DNA of 64,000 nt from Paenibacillus lutimineralis. GTDB taxonomy: Bacteria; Bacillota; Bacilli; Paenibacillales; Paenibacillaceae. The DNA lies in NCBI RefSeq assembly GCF_003991425.1, contig NZ_CP034346.1:5329001-5393000 (forward strand). The letters are read 5' to 3'. The notes beneath the pieces were generated by a model. It was given only the letters and a program-made list of their open reading frames with translations, searched no databases and was not told the DNA's origin. Shown one piece after another: positions 17,946-27,425 of the stretch. Both the position numbers and the translations under genes were made by a program. Numbering within the stretch: position 1 is the first letter of the stretch; each line of letters starts with the position of its first letter.

Positions 17946-18848
17946 TTGCTGGAAGAATTGATTGTCTTTACTACCGTTGTAGAACAGTCTAGCTTAAATA
18001 AAGCTTCGAAGCTGCTTAATTTGTCTCAGCCTGCCTTATCGAGGAAAATCGTCAAGCTGGAGGAAGAATGGGGAGTCGCCCTGTTCAACCGTAATGGCAA
18101 GAAGCTTGAGTTGACTCGCGTTGGTCATGAAGCCTATCTATATGCCCTGGAGCAGCGGCAGCGCCATCAGAACTTCCTGCAGTCCGTCTCACGATTCAAA
18201 GCGGCCAATCGCAGCACCATAACCCTGGGCGCCAGCCTCACCACGTTGCAGACGACACTGCCTCCTCTTGTCACCGCACTGATGAACAACTACCCAGACA
18301 TGGAGGTCAAGCTGCTCACTGGTAAAACCCATGAAATTGTCTCCTACGTAAGGGAGAAAAAAGTCGATATCGGCGTCATCGCCTCCTCCATCAGCGAGTC
18401 CGGCTTAAAATGCATTCCGCTCTTCCAGGATCACCTTGAGCTAGTCGTCCCGCGTGGACACGAGCTTGCGGATGGCGGCCCTGTGGCGATGGGCGATCTG
18501 AACGACCGCTCGATGATCATTTTCTCTAAGGGCACCTGGTATCGCAAGCTGATCGATGAGGTGTTCGTACGCTATGGCATTATCCCTGACGTCAGGATGG
18601 AGATTGACTCTTTCGAAGCGATCGTACGTCTCCTGCCGACCTGTAAATCCGCTACACTACTTCCAAAATCCTATTTGCGCAAGCAACTCCTGAAGGATAA
18701 TGATCTCGTTACCCTGCCGATGAAAGAACTGGAGCAGACGCGACGGGAGACTTGTCTGATCTACGGCAGCAAGACCAATCTAAGCAGTGAAATCAAAGAA
18801 TGGGTGAACGATATCCGCAGCCATTTGATCCAAGTTCTTACCATCTAA
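17946..18848 (+). CDS. LysR-family regulator divergent from sdhCAB
   Basis: A 300-aa LysR regulator. The N-terminal helix-turn-helix is ASKLLNLSQPALSRKIVKLE and the effector domain runs from about residue 92. The start is TTG with AAGAGGAGG 6-7 nt upstream. Its divergent position suggests control of sdhCAB, by analogy with CcpC-type regulators that control TCA cycle genes in Bacillus, but nothing in the sequence proves the effector. Confidence 0.85.
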   Translation: MLEELIVFTTVVEQSSLNKASKLLNLSQPALSRKIVKLEEEWGVALFNRNGKKLELTRVGHEAYLYALEQRQRHQNFLQSVSRFKAANRSTITLGASLTTLQTTLPPLVTALMNNYPDMEVKLLTGKTHEIVSYVREKKVDIGVIASSISESGLKCIPLFQDHLELVVPRGHELADGGPVAMGDLNDRSMIIFSKGTWYRKLIDEVFVRYGIIPDVRMEIDSFEAIVRLLPTCKSATLLPKSYLRKQLLKDNDLVTLPMKELEQTRRETCLIYGSKTNLSSEIKEWVNDIRSHLIQVLTI

Positions 18849-18861
18849 TATGTATAAAAAA

Positions 18862-18892
18862 AGCAGCGTGCCTGTCTTACGGGCGCGCCGCT
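18862..18892 (-). terminator. Terminator enclosing the antiporter stop codon
   Basis: On the minus strand AGCGGCGCGCC pairs with GGCACGCTGCT (one G-U pair, one mismatch), followed by TTTTTTTATAC. The last codons of the antiporter gene form the left arm and its stop codon (18877-18879) lies in the loop. Confidence 0.8.
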
Positions 18893-20121
18893 TCCTTGCT
18901 TACTTCAAGCCCCAGCTTCCGGGCTACCCAACCCGTTGTACTGGCTTGAACTATAATCGTCAGCATAATAGCCATAAAGGCAATAGCTGAAATAATCTGG
19001 GCATTAGCGACGCCCATCCCTACAATCATGCCGGATAACGCCGCGGGAATAACTCCCGTCTCCCGCACCCAACACATGAAGAGCAGTTCCTGCCAGGTCC
19101 ACTTCGCTTTACGGTCTGGCCAAGCGCAGATCAATACCGTTATAGGCCGGGCCACGAACATCAATATTAAGACAGCAGCCAAACTTTGCCAGAAGTAATG
19201 TCCCAGCGTCGTGAAATTCACCTGACTGCCTAGAAGGATAAAAATAAGCATGCGCATCATTAAAGTAATGTTGTCGGAGACGGCTCCGATCTCTGAACGC
19301 TTCTCCTCCATATTCAGATTGAATATGTCCGCATTCCCCCATATAACTCCAGCTACGAAAGTAGCCATAAATCCGCTAAAGCCAAGCAAATCCGCAATCA
19401 GATAGCTGGCCAGTGCACATACGATCATAACGAGGGTCGTATATTCACTTAGAATCCCGCGCTTTATATGTCCGGTAAAATACGATAGACATCCGGCTAT
19501 AATAAGACCGACAGCAATGCCACCAAAGGCTGTCTTCACGAAATCCCAGCCCATCATACCGATGTTCAGCTCCCCGCCGCTGGCAACTGCGGCCAGAAAG
19601 GAAAAGGTTAGAATCGAGCCGGTAGCATCATTAAAAGCCGATTCGCTCTCTACAGTCTCCCGGACCCGCTTCTTGATGTTCACCTGCCTGAACACCGGAA
19701 TGATGGATGCCGGGTCCGTTGAAGCGATCACTGCACCTGCCAGGAACGAGAACACCCAACTGACCCCAAATAAATAATGAACACCTATACCAACTACGAC
19801 CATCGTAATTAGCACTCCCAATACACTTAACAACGAGAGGCTGATCCATATTTCCTTTAGCCCACTAAGCCTTAAGTTGCGTCCCCCATCAAACAGAATC
19901 AGGACCGAGCCAACGGTCAGAATGATCTGATTGATCAGCGAGCCACTCGCTTCATGAATCCAACCGAGCCCCGGGCCCAGCAGCATCCCTGTTGCAATAT
20001 AGACTGCTACATCCGGGAGCTTGAGAATGGAAGCAATTTTCCCCGAAATCATGCCCACGGTAATAACAAATAAAATCAAAATAAGTAAGTGCCTGATGGC
20101 CTCGGTAGCTGCAGATTCCAT
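18877..20121 (-). CDS. Cation:proton antiporter (CPA family)
   Basis: A 414-aa membrane protein with about 12 transmembrane segments. The transport-core motif ASTDPASIIPVF followed by ESAFNDATGSI is that of CPA1 Na+(K+)/H+ exchangers of the NhaP/CvrA type, here without a C-terminal TrkA domain. It is the third gene of the ktrB-ktrA operon, 24 nt after ktrA, and therefore also sits under the cyclic di-AMP riboswitch. Which cation it moves cannot be read from sequence. Confidence 0.85.
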   Translation of the reverse strand: MESAATEAIRHLLILILFVITVGMISGKIASILKLPDVAVYIATGMLLGPGLGWIHEASGSLINQIILTVGSVLILFDGGRNLRLSGLKEIWISLSLLSVLGVLITMVVVGIGVHYLFGVSWVFSFLAGAVIASTDPASIIPVFRQVNIKKRVRETVESESAFNDATGSILTFSFLAAVASGGELNIGMMGWDFVKTAFGGIAVGLIIAGCLSYFTGHIKRGILSEYTTLVMIVCALASYLIADLLGFSGFMATFVAGVIWGNADIFNLNMEEKRSEIGAVSDNITLMMRMLIFILLGSQVNFTTLGHYFWQSLAAVLILMFVARPITVLICAWPDRKAKWTWQELLFMCWVRETGVIPAALSGMIVGMGVANAQIISAIAFMAIMLTIIVQASTTGWVARKLGLEVSKEAARP

Positions 20122-20145
20122 CTATTATCACATCCCAGGGATAGA

Positions 20146-20817
20146 TTAGGAAATATTCTCGTTGACCATCATCTCGAACTCTTCAACATTCTCATTGGAG
20201 CCGATAATGACCATGATGTCTCCGGTTTTCAATTGATCCATCGCTGTCGGCGCAACGATAACGCCATTCTCGCGATGAATAGCCACAATCGTGCAGCCAA
20301 AGCGAGCTCGTGGATGAAGCTCCCCTACATTTTTACCGTTAAGGCATTCAGGAACGTTCATCTCCACGATGCTGTAATTTTTGGACAATTGGATATAATC
20401 CAGCAGATTCGGCGTCACCAATTGGTGCGCTACCCGAATGCCCATATCCCGCTCCGGAGAAATAACCCGATCCACGCCCAGCTTCTCCAGTGCCCTACCG
20501 TGTAGTACAGAGATCGCCTTGGCTACTACCATCGGCAAGCCGAGATCTTTAAGCAGAATCGCCGCCAGTATGCTCATTTGAATATCATTGCCAATCGCTA
20601 CGATCCCGCAATCAAAGTTACGCACTCCTAGCGATTTGAGAACCTCTTCATCCGTTGCGTCAGCCACGACGGTATGGGTCAGCTTATCGCTCCATTCATT
20701 TACAATTTCCTCATCCCTGTCGATTCCCAGTACCTCATAACCGAGATCCATCAGTTCCAGTGCCAAACTAGATCCGAAACGCCCCAGTCCGATCACTACA
20801 AACTGCTGTGTTTTCAT
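20146..20817 (-). CDS. ktrA: K+ uptake regulatory subunit KtrA (TrkA N/C domains)
   Basis: A 223-aa cytoplasmic gating subunit. The RCK/TrkA-N Rossmann domain starts with VVIGLGRFGSSLA and has acidic Asp at the end of beta-2 (VLGIDRDEE) for nucleotide binding. The TrkA-C domain occupies about residues 135-220 and is where cyclic di-AMP binds in homologues. KtrA rings bind ATP/ADP and open the KtrB pore. It lies 14 nt after ktrB. Confidence 0.92.
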   Translation of the reverse strand: MKTQQFVVIGLGRFGSSLALELMDLGYEVLGIDRDEEIVNEWSDKLTHTVVADATDEEVLKSLGVRNFDCGIVAIGNDIQMSILAAILLKDLGLPMVVAKAISVLHGRALEKLGVDRVISPERDMGIRVAHQLVTPNLLDYIQLSKNYSIVEMNVPECLNGKNVGELHPRARFGCTIVAIHRENGVIVAPTAMDQLKTGDIMVIIGSNENVEEFEMMVNENIS

Positions 20818-20831
20818 GCTTAACCTTCCCC

Positions 20832-22187
20832 TTATCCAATAATAATTTTACCTTCCGGATGTCTATATAATTCTTTGCCTTTCTTCGGCCCAAGCGCATA
20901 GGCCATCGTCAGTGGCCCAAGCCGTCCGGCAAACATAGTGAAGCTGATAATAAATTTACCTATCACTGTTAATTTACCCGTTAACCCCACTGTCAAGCCA
21001 ACCGTGCCAAAAGCCGAAGTCGTCTCGAACAGGATGCTCAGGAAGCTTGCACTCTCGGTCGTCGATAGCACCATTGATACCGCGATGACGAGGAACAAGG
21101 ATAACATCGTCAGCGTGACCGCTTTGAAGATACGGTCCTGAGTCAGACGATAGCGGAACAGCACAAGATCAGACCGCCCGCGAATCATCGAGATTACAGC
21201 GCCGATCAGAATCATAAAGGTCGTTGTCTTAATCCCACCCCCGGTAGAGCTCGGGGAAGCACCGATAAACATAAGGATGACCATAAAGAATTGAGTTGCC
21301 TGCCTTAGCGAGCCCAGGTCGACCGTATTTGCCCCCGCCGTCCGCGGCGATACCGACTGGAAGAAGGAAGCCCATATCTTTTCTCCCCAGCTAAGGCTTG
21401 AGAATGTGCCTGGATTCGTAAACTCAAATACGTAAATAACCAAAGCCCCAACCAAAATAAGCGAAGCTGTCATCGTCAATACCACTTTGGAATGAAGCGA
21501 TAACTTACGGTGTTTCCGGAAGTCAACGAGATCCGACAACACGATGAATCCAAGGCCCCCAGATACAATCAGGAACATCGTCACCAGGTTAACAATCGGA
21601 TCGCCTACATAGCGAGTAAGGCTCTGGTAATGACCGAACAAGTCAAAACCAGCATTATTAAACATGGACACTCCATGGAATATTCCAAAATATAGCGCGC
21701 GTCCAAACGGCATATCAAAGGACCAGCGAATCGTATAGATTAACGCGGCGCTACTCTCAATGACCAGGGAATAGATCAGAACCTTGCGAATCAAGCGGAC
21801 GATCCCTTCCATCGTGTTCTGGTTCATCGCCTCTTGCAGCAAAAGACGGTCCTTGAGCGATATTCTACGTTTGAATACGAGCGAGAATAAGGTTGCCACG
21901 GTCATGAACCCGAGACCGCCCGTCTGAATCAGCAGCATAATCACGACCTGACCGAACGTAGAATAATATGTCCCTGTATCCACGACGATCAATCCAGTCA
22001 CACAGGTTGCTGAAGTTGCGGTAAACAGCGCATCAACGAATGGTAAGGATTCCCCTGTTGTACTTGAGATCGGCAGCATTAACAGTAGTGCTCCAACGAG
22101 AATAATGGCTGCGAAGCCCAATACTAAAATCTGTGGCGGGGAAAACCTGAACCATTTTACCCACATGTTTAACTGCAACTTAATCAC
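20832..22187 (-). CDS. ktrB: K+ transporter pore subunit KtrB
   Basis: A 451-aa TrkH/KtrB-type K+ channel-like transporter with four pore-loop repeats; selectivity-filter segments are seen at SATCVTGLIVVDTG, FHGVSMFNNAGFDLFG, SPRTAGANTVDLG and TTSAFGTVGLTVGLTG. It takes up K+ (often Na+-dependent). The start is uncertain: GTG 22187 or TTG 22178, the latter better spaced from GGAG. The leader upstream carries the cyclic di-AMP riboswitch. Confidence 0.92.
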   Translation of the reverse strand: MIKLQLNMWVKWFRFSPPQILVLGFAAIILVGALLLMLPISSTTGESLPFVDALFTATSATCVTGLIVVDTGTYYSTFGQVVIMLLIQTGGLGFMTVATLFSLVFKRRISLKDRLLLQEAMNQNTMEGIVRLIRKVLIYSLVIESSAALIYTIRWSFDMPFGRALYFGIFHGVSMFNNAGFDLFGHYQSLTRYVGDPIVNLVTMFLIVSGGLGFIVLSDLVDFRKHRKLSLHSKVVLTMTASLILVGALVIYVFEFTNPGTFSSLSWGEKIWASFFQSVSPRTAGANTVDLGSLRQATQFFMVILMFIGASPSSTGGGIKTTTFMILIGAVISMIRGRSDLVLFRYRLTQDRIFKAVTLTMLSLFLVIAVSMVLSTTESASFLSILFETTSAFGTVGLTVGLTGKLTVIGKFIISFTMFAGRLGPLTMAYALGPKKGKELYRHPEGKIIIG

Positions 22188-22206
22188 TCCATCCTTTTTG
22201 TAGCAA

Positions 22207-22235
22207 AGAAAAAAAGCACTGGAAATCCAATGCTT
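22207..22235 (-). terminator. Riboswitch expression-platform terminator
   Basis: On the minus strand AAGCATTGGA pairs with TCCAGTGCTT (10 bp with one G-U, tight loop) and runs into TTTTTTTC, about 20 nt before the ktrB start. It directly follows the riboswitch aptamer, as in OFF switches. Confidence 0.88.
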
Positions 22236-22245
22236 ATTGATTGGT

Positions 22246-22385
22246 CCCTGCTCAAAGGCCTACGAGGTTAGCTGACGGATTCGGACATGAACGGTTGCCC
22301 TATTCGCTTGAATCCTTGGAATATCCAGGAATTCAGCGAAACTCACCCCTAAAAATCGGTTCCCCCGTTTTCGTAAAGAAATTCG
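22246..22385 (-). promoter_or_regulatory. Cyclic di-AMP riboswitch (ydaO/yuaA)
   Basis: The minus strand shows the conserved ydaO blocks in order: GGGGGAACCGAT, AGGGGTGAG, then the long 3' block CCGTTCATGTCCGAATCCGT continuing through CAGCTAACCTCGTAGGC. The class is known to bind cyclic di-AMP and to switch off K+ import genes. A terminator follows immediately and ktrB-ktrA-antiporter are the genes controlled. Boundaries are approximate. Confidence 0.93.
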
Positions 22386-22438
22386 GCCATTTAATATTTT
22401 ATTGTTTCATTGTTTTTCATTTCATTTTCGTCAAATGG

Positions 22439-22468
22439 ATTATAAGCCTTATCGGCGTGTAATAACAA
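22439..22468 (-). promoter_or_regulatory. Candidate promoter of the ktr operon
   Basis: TTGTTA, an 18-nt spacer and a perfect TATAAT on the minus strand. Transcription would start about 45 nt upstream of the riboswitch core. Confidence 0.6.
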
Positions 22469-22750
22469 AGTTTCTTTTGGATTAAATAACTCGAAAAAGA
22501 CGTAAAAGGCGTGAAACTATGATTATGATACTCCATTATCTGAGCCGTGCGAGACCTTACCAGAGATATTGCAGATTCTCGTGAACTATAGCCCGATTGG
22601 CGAACCTAAGGTCCCCTATGTTATCTTTAATTGAATGTGTTTTTTAAGAATTACGCCCAATGTCACCCCCGCTTCTAACTCACTGGTTACGACAAGCGGA
22701 CACATTGAACAATTCCTTGTTTAGAAAAAAGTGTAAAAGGAGCTGTAAAA

Positions 22751-24469
22751 ATGCAAACTTCCAAGAACTCACCTGGGATCTTGCTCAAACCTAAAGCACT
22801 CTGGATACTTGCTGCGATTGGATTGGTCCTCTTCATCGTCCTGCAGCTTTGGCTCCCTTCCGTGAACGAGCCGGAGCAACAATTAAGCAAGACCATCAGC
22901 AAAGATCAAGCCAGGCAAGCCGCCGCTTCGTTCGCTCAGACGGAGCTTGGCATCAACGGCAATTTTCAGAATGCTCACGTTACATACGATACAAAGCCTG
23001 AACTGTTCGGATATTTGACGAAGGAAAATTTAGTCGGCAAATATTCTAAATCCTATGGCAAACAATTTCCTTATGACGTCTTCCATGTTACCTTTACAGA
23101 CCCGGATGACATATTAAGCCTCTTAAGCATCGACATAAATATGCAGGAGGGCAATGTCGTTGCCTTTGAGAAGGTCATCTCGACAAGTAATGCCACCAAG
23201 CAAACTTTACTCGACTACGGTCGCGAGAATACACTGTCTCTGGTGGCCCGGGAAGGCGATATCAGCCTGACTGATAAAGAGCAGCTAGTCCGCCCTTACC
23301 TGAAGACTCTAGGAGTGAGTGAAGCCGATCTGAAGTTGGCTACCACCGAAGGGCAATACGGTCTACTGTATGAATTGCCAAATTACGAGATCGGACAGTC
23401 ACAGGCCCAGATACAATTTCATTTCGAATATGGCGCGGTAGCTTCAATGGAGACGAAGTTCACCGTTCCGAGTTCCTACAACGATTATCTCAGCGGTCAG
23501 AAGACGCTCGCCTACATCCTTACCTTTGCAGGCTATGGGCTACTCACCTTCGTTCTGGCTATTCTGGCGATCGTGTACAGCATAGTGACAAGAGCCTACA
23601 CCTCTTTTAAGCGTGGTCTCTTACTAGCTTCTCTTTATTTTGTCCTAAGTATGGTCGGAGCAATCAACATGCTGCCCTATTTACAGAAGGATAGTCTGAG
23701 CAGCTCCATACTCATCTTGAGCTTCGTTATTCAGGGCGTAGTAACTCTACTGCTGTCCGGCTCCATCTATGTATCGCTAGTAGGTGGCGATGCGCTCTGG
23801 AGACAGAAGGGGCGGATCCTCTGGCCAAGGGCCAAAGAGCCCGGTTATGGCCGCCACGTGCTGACAGCGATGACGAACGGGTATGCCTGGGCGCTGATTT
23901 TGCTTGGGGTACAGTCCGTTATTTTCCTGGCTCTCGAGAATACGATTCATACCTGGTCGACGACAGATGCCTCCCAATCGACGTATAACATGCTTCTGCC
24001 GCTGCTATTCCCGCTGCTGGCTTGGGTAGCTGGTATCGGAGAGGAGGCCGTATACCGACTGTTCGGGATCGCTATGCTAAAGAAGATGTTCCGTAGTACA
24101 TTTGTAGCAAGTTTGATTACTTCTCTGATCTGGGCCTTCGGTCATACCCTATATCCGATATATCCAGTTATTTCGCGGCCTATTGAACTCATGTTCATCG
24201 GCTTACTGTTCAGCTTCGTGTTCCTGCGCTATGGATTTATTACCGCCGTCTTCTCCCACGTCATCTTCGATACGATTCTGATGTCAATCAGTCTGATGGT
24301 CATGGGCGGAGGACTGAATATTGCTGCTGGGTTATTCTATCTGGTACTGCCGGCCATTGTCGGTTATCTGATCTACCGCTTCAACCCAGCGTATAAGGAA
24401 CGTCCGATTTCGCCAACAAAAAAAGAGGAGCCGTTTATTCCGGCTCCTCATCCCGAAGCGAATCAATAA
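22751..24469 (+). CDS. CPBP family intramembrane glutamic protease
   Basis: A 572-aa membrane protein in two parts. A single transmembrane segment (residues 13-33) and an extracytoplasmic region of about 220 residues are followed by eight or so membrane segments with the CPBP/Abi protease core. Catalytic motifs are EEAVYR (Glu431, Glu432, Arg436), the His in [12 protein letters not shown] and HVIFD near the C-terminus. CPBP enzymes are Rce1-like; bacterial members process or protect against peptides. The N-terminal domain is longer than in most. ATG 22751 has AAAGGAG 8 nt upstream. The 3' end overlaps uvrC by 35 nt on the opposite strand. Confidence 0.85.
   Translation: MQTSKNSPGILLKPKALWILAAIGLVLFIVLQLWLPSVNEPEQQLSKTISKDQARQAAASFAQTELGINGNFQNAHVTYDTKPELFGYLTKENLVGKYSKSYGKQFPYDVFHVTFTDPDDILSLLSIDINMQEGNVVAFEKVISTSNATKQTLLDYGRENTLSLVAREGDISLTDKEQLVRPYLKTLGVSEADLKLATTEGQYGLLYELPNYEIGQSQAQIQFHFEYGAVASMETKFTVPSSYNDYLSGQKTLAYILTFAGYGLLTFVLAILAIVYSIVTRAYTSFKRGLLLASLYFVLSMVGAINMLPYLQKDSLSSSILILSFVIQGVVTLLLSGSIYVSLVGGDALWRQKGRILWPRAKEPGYGRHVLTAMTNGYAWALILLGVQSVIFLALENTIHTWSTTDASQSTYNMLLPLLFPLLAWVAGIGEEAVYRLFGIAMLKKMFRSTFVASLITSLIWAFGHTLYPIYPVISRPIELMFIGLLFSFVFLRYGFITAVFSHVIFDTILMSISLMVMGGGLNIAAGLFYLVLPAIVGYLIYRFNPAYKERPISPTKKEEPFIPAPHPEANQ
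24425..24449 (-). terminator. uvrC terminator enclosing its stop codon
   Basis: GAGGAGCCG and CGGCTCCTC form a perfect 9-bp stem; on the minus strand it is followed by TTTTTTTG. The uvrC stop codon (24435-24437) is in the loop and its last codons form the left arm. The same DNA is the 3' end of the CPBP gene. Confidence 0.85.
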
Positions 24470-26306
24470 TTGTCTGTGCGAGTTTATCCCCGATAGAAAG
24501 AGGCCGAAAATCTTCGATGGAGGCCTCTTTTATTTTTTTCAGTGAGCCGAAGTGCTTCAACAGCAGTTTGCGTCGTTTCTCACCTACGCCGGGTATCGCA
24601 TCAAGCTGCGATACGACCATCGATTTAGCTCGCTGCTCACGATGGAAAGAGATCGCGAAGCGGTGCACCTCATCCTGAATGCGCTGCAGCAAGTAGAACT
24701 CCTGGCTATCCCGGGCCAGATTCACCGGCTCCGGCGGATCGCCGATAATAAGTTGGGCCGTCTTATGCTTCGTATCCTTCACGAGGCCGCAGACAGGAAT
24801 GAACAATCCTAGCTCATTCTCCAGCACATCCTTAGCCGCAGCCATCTGCCCCTTGCCGCCGTCCATGACAATCAAATCAGGGAGCAGCAGATCCTCCTTG
24901 AGCACGCGCTCATATCTGCGCCGTACAACCTCACGCATCGTCTCCACATCGTCGGGGCCCTGAACTGTACGGACCTTGTACTTGCGGTATTCCTTCTTGG
25001 CCGGCTTCCCATCGATGAATACTACCATCGCAGATACTGGATTGGTTCCTTGAATATTCGAGTTATCGAACGCTTCGATCCGAGACAGTTCGGTCAAGCC
25101 GAGAGCAACGCCCAGATTCTCCGCCGCCCGAGAGGTTCGTTCCACATCCCGCTCGATCAGACGGAACTTCTCGTCCAACGCAACACGGGCATTCTCAACG
25201 GCCATCTGCGTCATCTGACGCTTCAGTCCCCGCTTGGGAACCAGCGTCTTCACATTCAGCCAGTTCTGCAGAGCGGCTGCCCCACTCTCCGCATCAAGCA
25301 GTTCCCCACCTTCATCAGAGGCCTCGCTAACCTGCTCTTCAACCTGTTCCTCTGTCTGTTCCTCCTGCTGCCCCGATTTCCTATCTGGCAGCAGAATCTC
25401 CTGTGGAAGCGCTGGATTGTCACTATAATATTGTGTTACGTAAGACAAGAAGTCACCATAGGCCTCTCCATAGAACGGAAATACCGAGGCATGACGTTCG
25501 ATCATTTTCCCTTGTCGTACATATAAAATCTGCACACACATCCAGCCCTTATCGACCGCAAAGCCGAATACATCACGATTTCTCGCATCATTCATCGTAA
25601 TCTTCTGCTTCTCCATCAGGGCGTCTATACTTCTGATCTGATCACGCAGCTCCTTCGCCCGCTCGAAGTACAACTCCTCAGCTGCTTCTTCCATCTTGCG
25701 TTGAAGCTCCTGCTTGATCTCCTCATGCCCGCCATTCAGGAAGGATACGATCTCTTGAATCATCTCATCATACGTCTGCTGCGGCACTTCCTTCACACAG
25801 GGTGCCAAGCATTGGCCCATATGATAATACAGACATACCTCCTTCGGCATCACATTACACTTGCGCAGCGGGTACATTCGGTCAAGCAGCTTCTTCGTCT
25901 GCTGTGCTGCATAAGCGTTCGGATACGGTCCAAAATACTTAGCCTTATCCTTAAGAATCTTCCGCGTGACTTCCAACCGTGGATGAGGTTCATTTGTAAT
26001 TTTGATATATGGGTAGGTCTTGTCATCTTTCAACAGTACGTTATAACGGGGAGAATGCGTCTTGATCAGGTTGCACTCCAGAATGAGCGCCTCCATATTG
26101 CTGCCGGTAACGATATACTCGAAATCGCGAATCTCCGAGACGAGCCGTTGTGTCTTCCCATCATGACTGCCAGTGAAATAGGAGCGCACACGGTTCTTCA
26201 GGATTTTGGCCTTCCCGACATAAATAATCGTACCGTTCTTGTTCTTCATCAAATAGCAGCCTGGTAGATCCGGCAGCAGTGCAAGCTTGTGACGGATTGC
26301 TTCCAT
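24435..26306 (-). CDS. uvrC: Excinuclease ABC subunit C
   Basis: A 623-aa nucleotide excision repair nuclease that makes both incisions with UvrB. It has the N-terminal GIY-YIG domain ([18 protein letters not shown]), the UVR motif region near residues 200-235 that binds UvrB, the RNase H-like C-terminal nuclease ([18 protein letters not shown]) and helix-hairpin-helix motifs ([20 protein letters not shown]). Around residues 310-340 there is an unusual Glu/Gln-rich insert. ATG 26306 with AAGGAG 6 nt upstream is preferred over the ATG 21 nt earlier. Confidence 0.95.
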   Translation of the reverse strand: MEAIRHKLALLPDLPGCYLMKNKNGTIIYVGKAKILKNRVRSYFTGSHDGKTQRLVSEIRDFEYIVTGSNMEALILECNLIKTHSPRYNVLLKDDKTYPYIKITNEPHPRLEVTRKILKDKAKYFGPYPNAYAAQQTKKLLDRMYPLRKCNVMPKEVCLYYHMGQCLAPCVKEVPQQTYDEMIQEIVSFLNGGHEEIKQELQRKMEEAAEELYFERAKELRDQIRSIDALMEKQKITMNDARNRDVFGFAVDKGWMCVQILYVRQGKMIERHASVFPFYGEAYGDFLSYVTQYYSDNPALPQEILLPDRKSGQQEEQTEEQVEEQVSEASDEGGELLDAESGAAALQNWLNVKTLVPKRGLKRQMTQMAVENARVALDEKFRLIERDVERTSRAAENLGVALGLTELSRIEAFDNSNIQGTNPVSAMVVFIDGKPAKKEYRKYKVRTVQGPDDVETMREVVRRRYERVLKEDLLLPDLIVMDGGKGQMAAAKDVLENELGLFIPVCGLVKDTKHKTAQLIIGDPPEPVNLARDSQEFYLLQRIQDEVHRFAISFHREQRAKSMVVSQLDAIPGVGEKRRKLLLKHFGSLKKIKEASIEDFRPLSIGDKLAQTIIDSLRDEEPE

Positions 26307-26411
26307 CGCCTGCTCCTTCTCCTGCATTTCCTTGGCATAAGTATCCGAATGATGGCTATTGCTAATTGTCCTCTCCCCCTCTCACTTCATAATGCTGTTC
26401 TGCACAGAAAA

Positions 26412-26434
26412 CGCCCCCGGGCATGCCGGAGGCG
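26412..26434 (-). terminator. Terminator of trxA
   Basis: CGCCTCCGG pairs with CCGGGGGCG and is followed by TTTTCTG on the minus strand, 32 nt past the trxA stop. Confidence 0.75.
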
Positions 26435-26465
26435 TAGTTGTAGCACTCTGAATCAGCTAGCCAAA

Positions 26466-26780
26466 TTAATGTTTGGCAATCATGTTTTTCAGCGCGTCTT
26501 TGGAGTTCAAACCAACAACTTTGTCGACAGGTTGGCCGTCTTTGAACAAGATAAGAGTTGGGATACTCATTACGCCAAAGCGGGATGCAGATTCAGGGTT
26601 CTCGTCCACATTTACCTTCGCGATTTTAACCGAATCGCCCAGATCACCAGACAATTCTTCCAAAATTGGCGCTATCATTTTGCAAGGACCACACCAAGGC
26701 GCCCAAAAGTCAACCAGAACGGTACCCGTACTTTCGACTTCACTGTTAAAAGATTGATCGGAAACATTTACAATTGCCAT
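26466..26780 (-). CDS. trxA: Thioredoxin
   Basis: A 104-aa canonical thioredoxin with active site WCGPC (Cys30, Cys33), conserved buried Asp in VDFWAP and the cis-Pro loop MSIPTL. It reduces cytoplasmic disulfides using electrons from thioredoxin reductase. ATG 26780 has AAGGAGGAG upstream, which decides the start against a frame extending to 26834. It is followed by its own terminator and then uvrC on the same strand. Confidence 0.96.
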   Translation of the reverse strand: MAIVNVSDQSFNSEVESTGTVLVDFWAPWCGPCKMIAPILEELSGDLGDSVKIAKVNVDENPESASRFGVMSIPTLILFKDGQPVDKVVGLNSKDALKNMIAKH

Positions 26781-27028
26781 GATATCTCCTCCTTGTATGT
26801 TACTGGAATGCCTGCTTGAAGTCAGCCACAACATTCCCTAACTAATCAGTATTGTTATAGTTGCGCCCTATGTTGACGCTATGGATTACATTATAACATA
26901 ACTTTTTAGTAAATGGGAATTCGCGTTCAGGCATCATCTTTACAAACTTGAAAGCGATTGGTTATACTAAGAATATCCAAATATCAATTTGTCTATGATA
27001 TTTTTAATTGACAGTACATAAAATGCGT

Positions 27029-27088
27029 GTTCAAAAAGTACGGTTTTCAGCGCCGAGAAGGTTAGATGAAGCTAGTGTCTTTTTGAAC
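27029..27088 (-). repeat. Dispersed repeat, internally deleted copy F
   Basis: A 60-bp derivative in reverse orientation: it opens GTTCAAAAAG, contains TTTTCAGCGCCGAGAAGG and TTAGATGAAGCTAG (reverse of the right-hand core), and closes CTTTTTGAAC. About 110 bp of the core are missing. Confidence 0.8.
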
Positions 27089-27124
27089 TACCTTTTAAAA
27101 CCAATTTAAGGAGGCCTCGCCCGC

Positions 27125-27280
27125 ATGGATGCTAACCCGCATGTGAACGACCCGCGCCAGCATATCAATGAAGAGCCACGCAACGACTTGTTTGATCTGA
27201 TGAATGGTTTTTTCGGTATGCTCACCCTTATGGCCGTTATTTTCTTCGGCATGGTCATTTTGAAATTTATCGCCAGTTAG
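27125..27280 (+). CDS. YqzM-like small membrane protein
   Basis: A 51-aa protein. The first half is hydrophilic (MDANPHVNDPRQHINEEPRN) and the second is one transmembrane helix (LTLMAVIFFGMVILKFI). AAGGAGG lies 10 nt before ATG 27125 and a strong hairpin follows. Layout and length match the YqzM family of Bacillales, whose function is unknown. A 62-codon frame on the opposite strand has no ribosome site and is a shadow. Confidence 0.75.
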   Translation: MDANPHVNDPRQHINEEPRNDLFDLMNGFFGMLTLMAVIFFGMVILKFIAS

Positions 27281-27331
27281 CATGATCGCTGTCGGTCAAG
27301 CAGCCCGGCCGGTATTTTCCAAATGTACGTT

Positions 27332-27382
27332 AAAAGAAGACCTCGCAATCCCATTCAAGGGTTGTTGCCGAGGTCTTCTTTT
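27332..27382. terminator. Bidirectional terminator (YqzM-like / dnaI)
   Basis: AAAAGAAGACCTCG pairs with CGAGGTCTTCTTTT over 14 bp with a 24-nt loop and T runs on both strands. It serves the 51-aa gene and the convergent dnaI. Confidence 0.85.
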
Positions 27383-27425
27383 GTGTTTGATGATATATAT
27401 AACCGATGATTTCTATTCATCCGAT

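Larger units (their letters stand above)
22188..22750. other. Long intergenic region ktrB/CPBP protease
   Basis: 563 nt between divergent genes. Bases up to about 22470 hold the ktr riboswitch, terminator and promoter. From 22470 to 22750 I see no ORF, RNA motif or confident promoter for the CPBP gene. Confidence 0.6.

Noticed and set aside
27095..27283. 62-codon frame on the minus strand
   Set aside because: It has no ribosome site, while the + strand has a 51-aa frame with AAGGAGG, a helix of YqzM type and a terminator.
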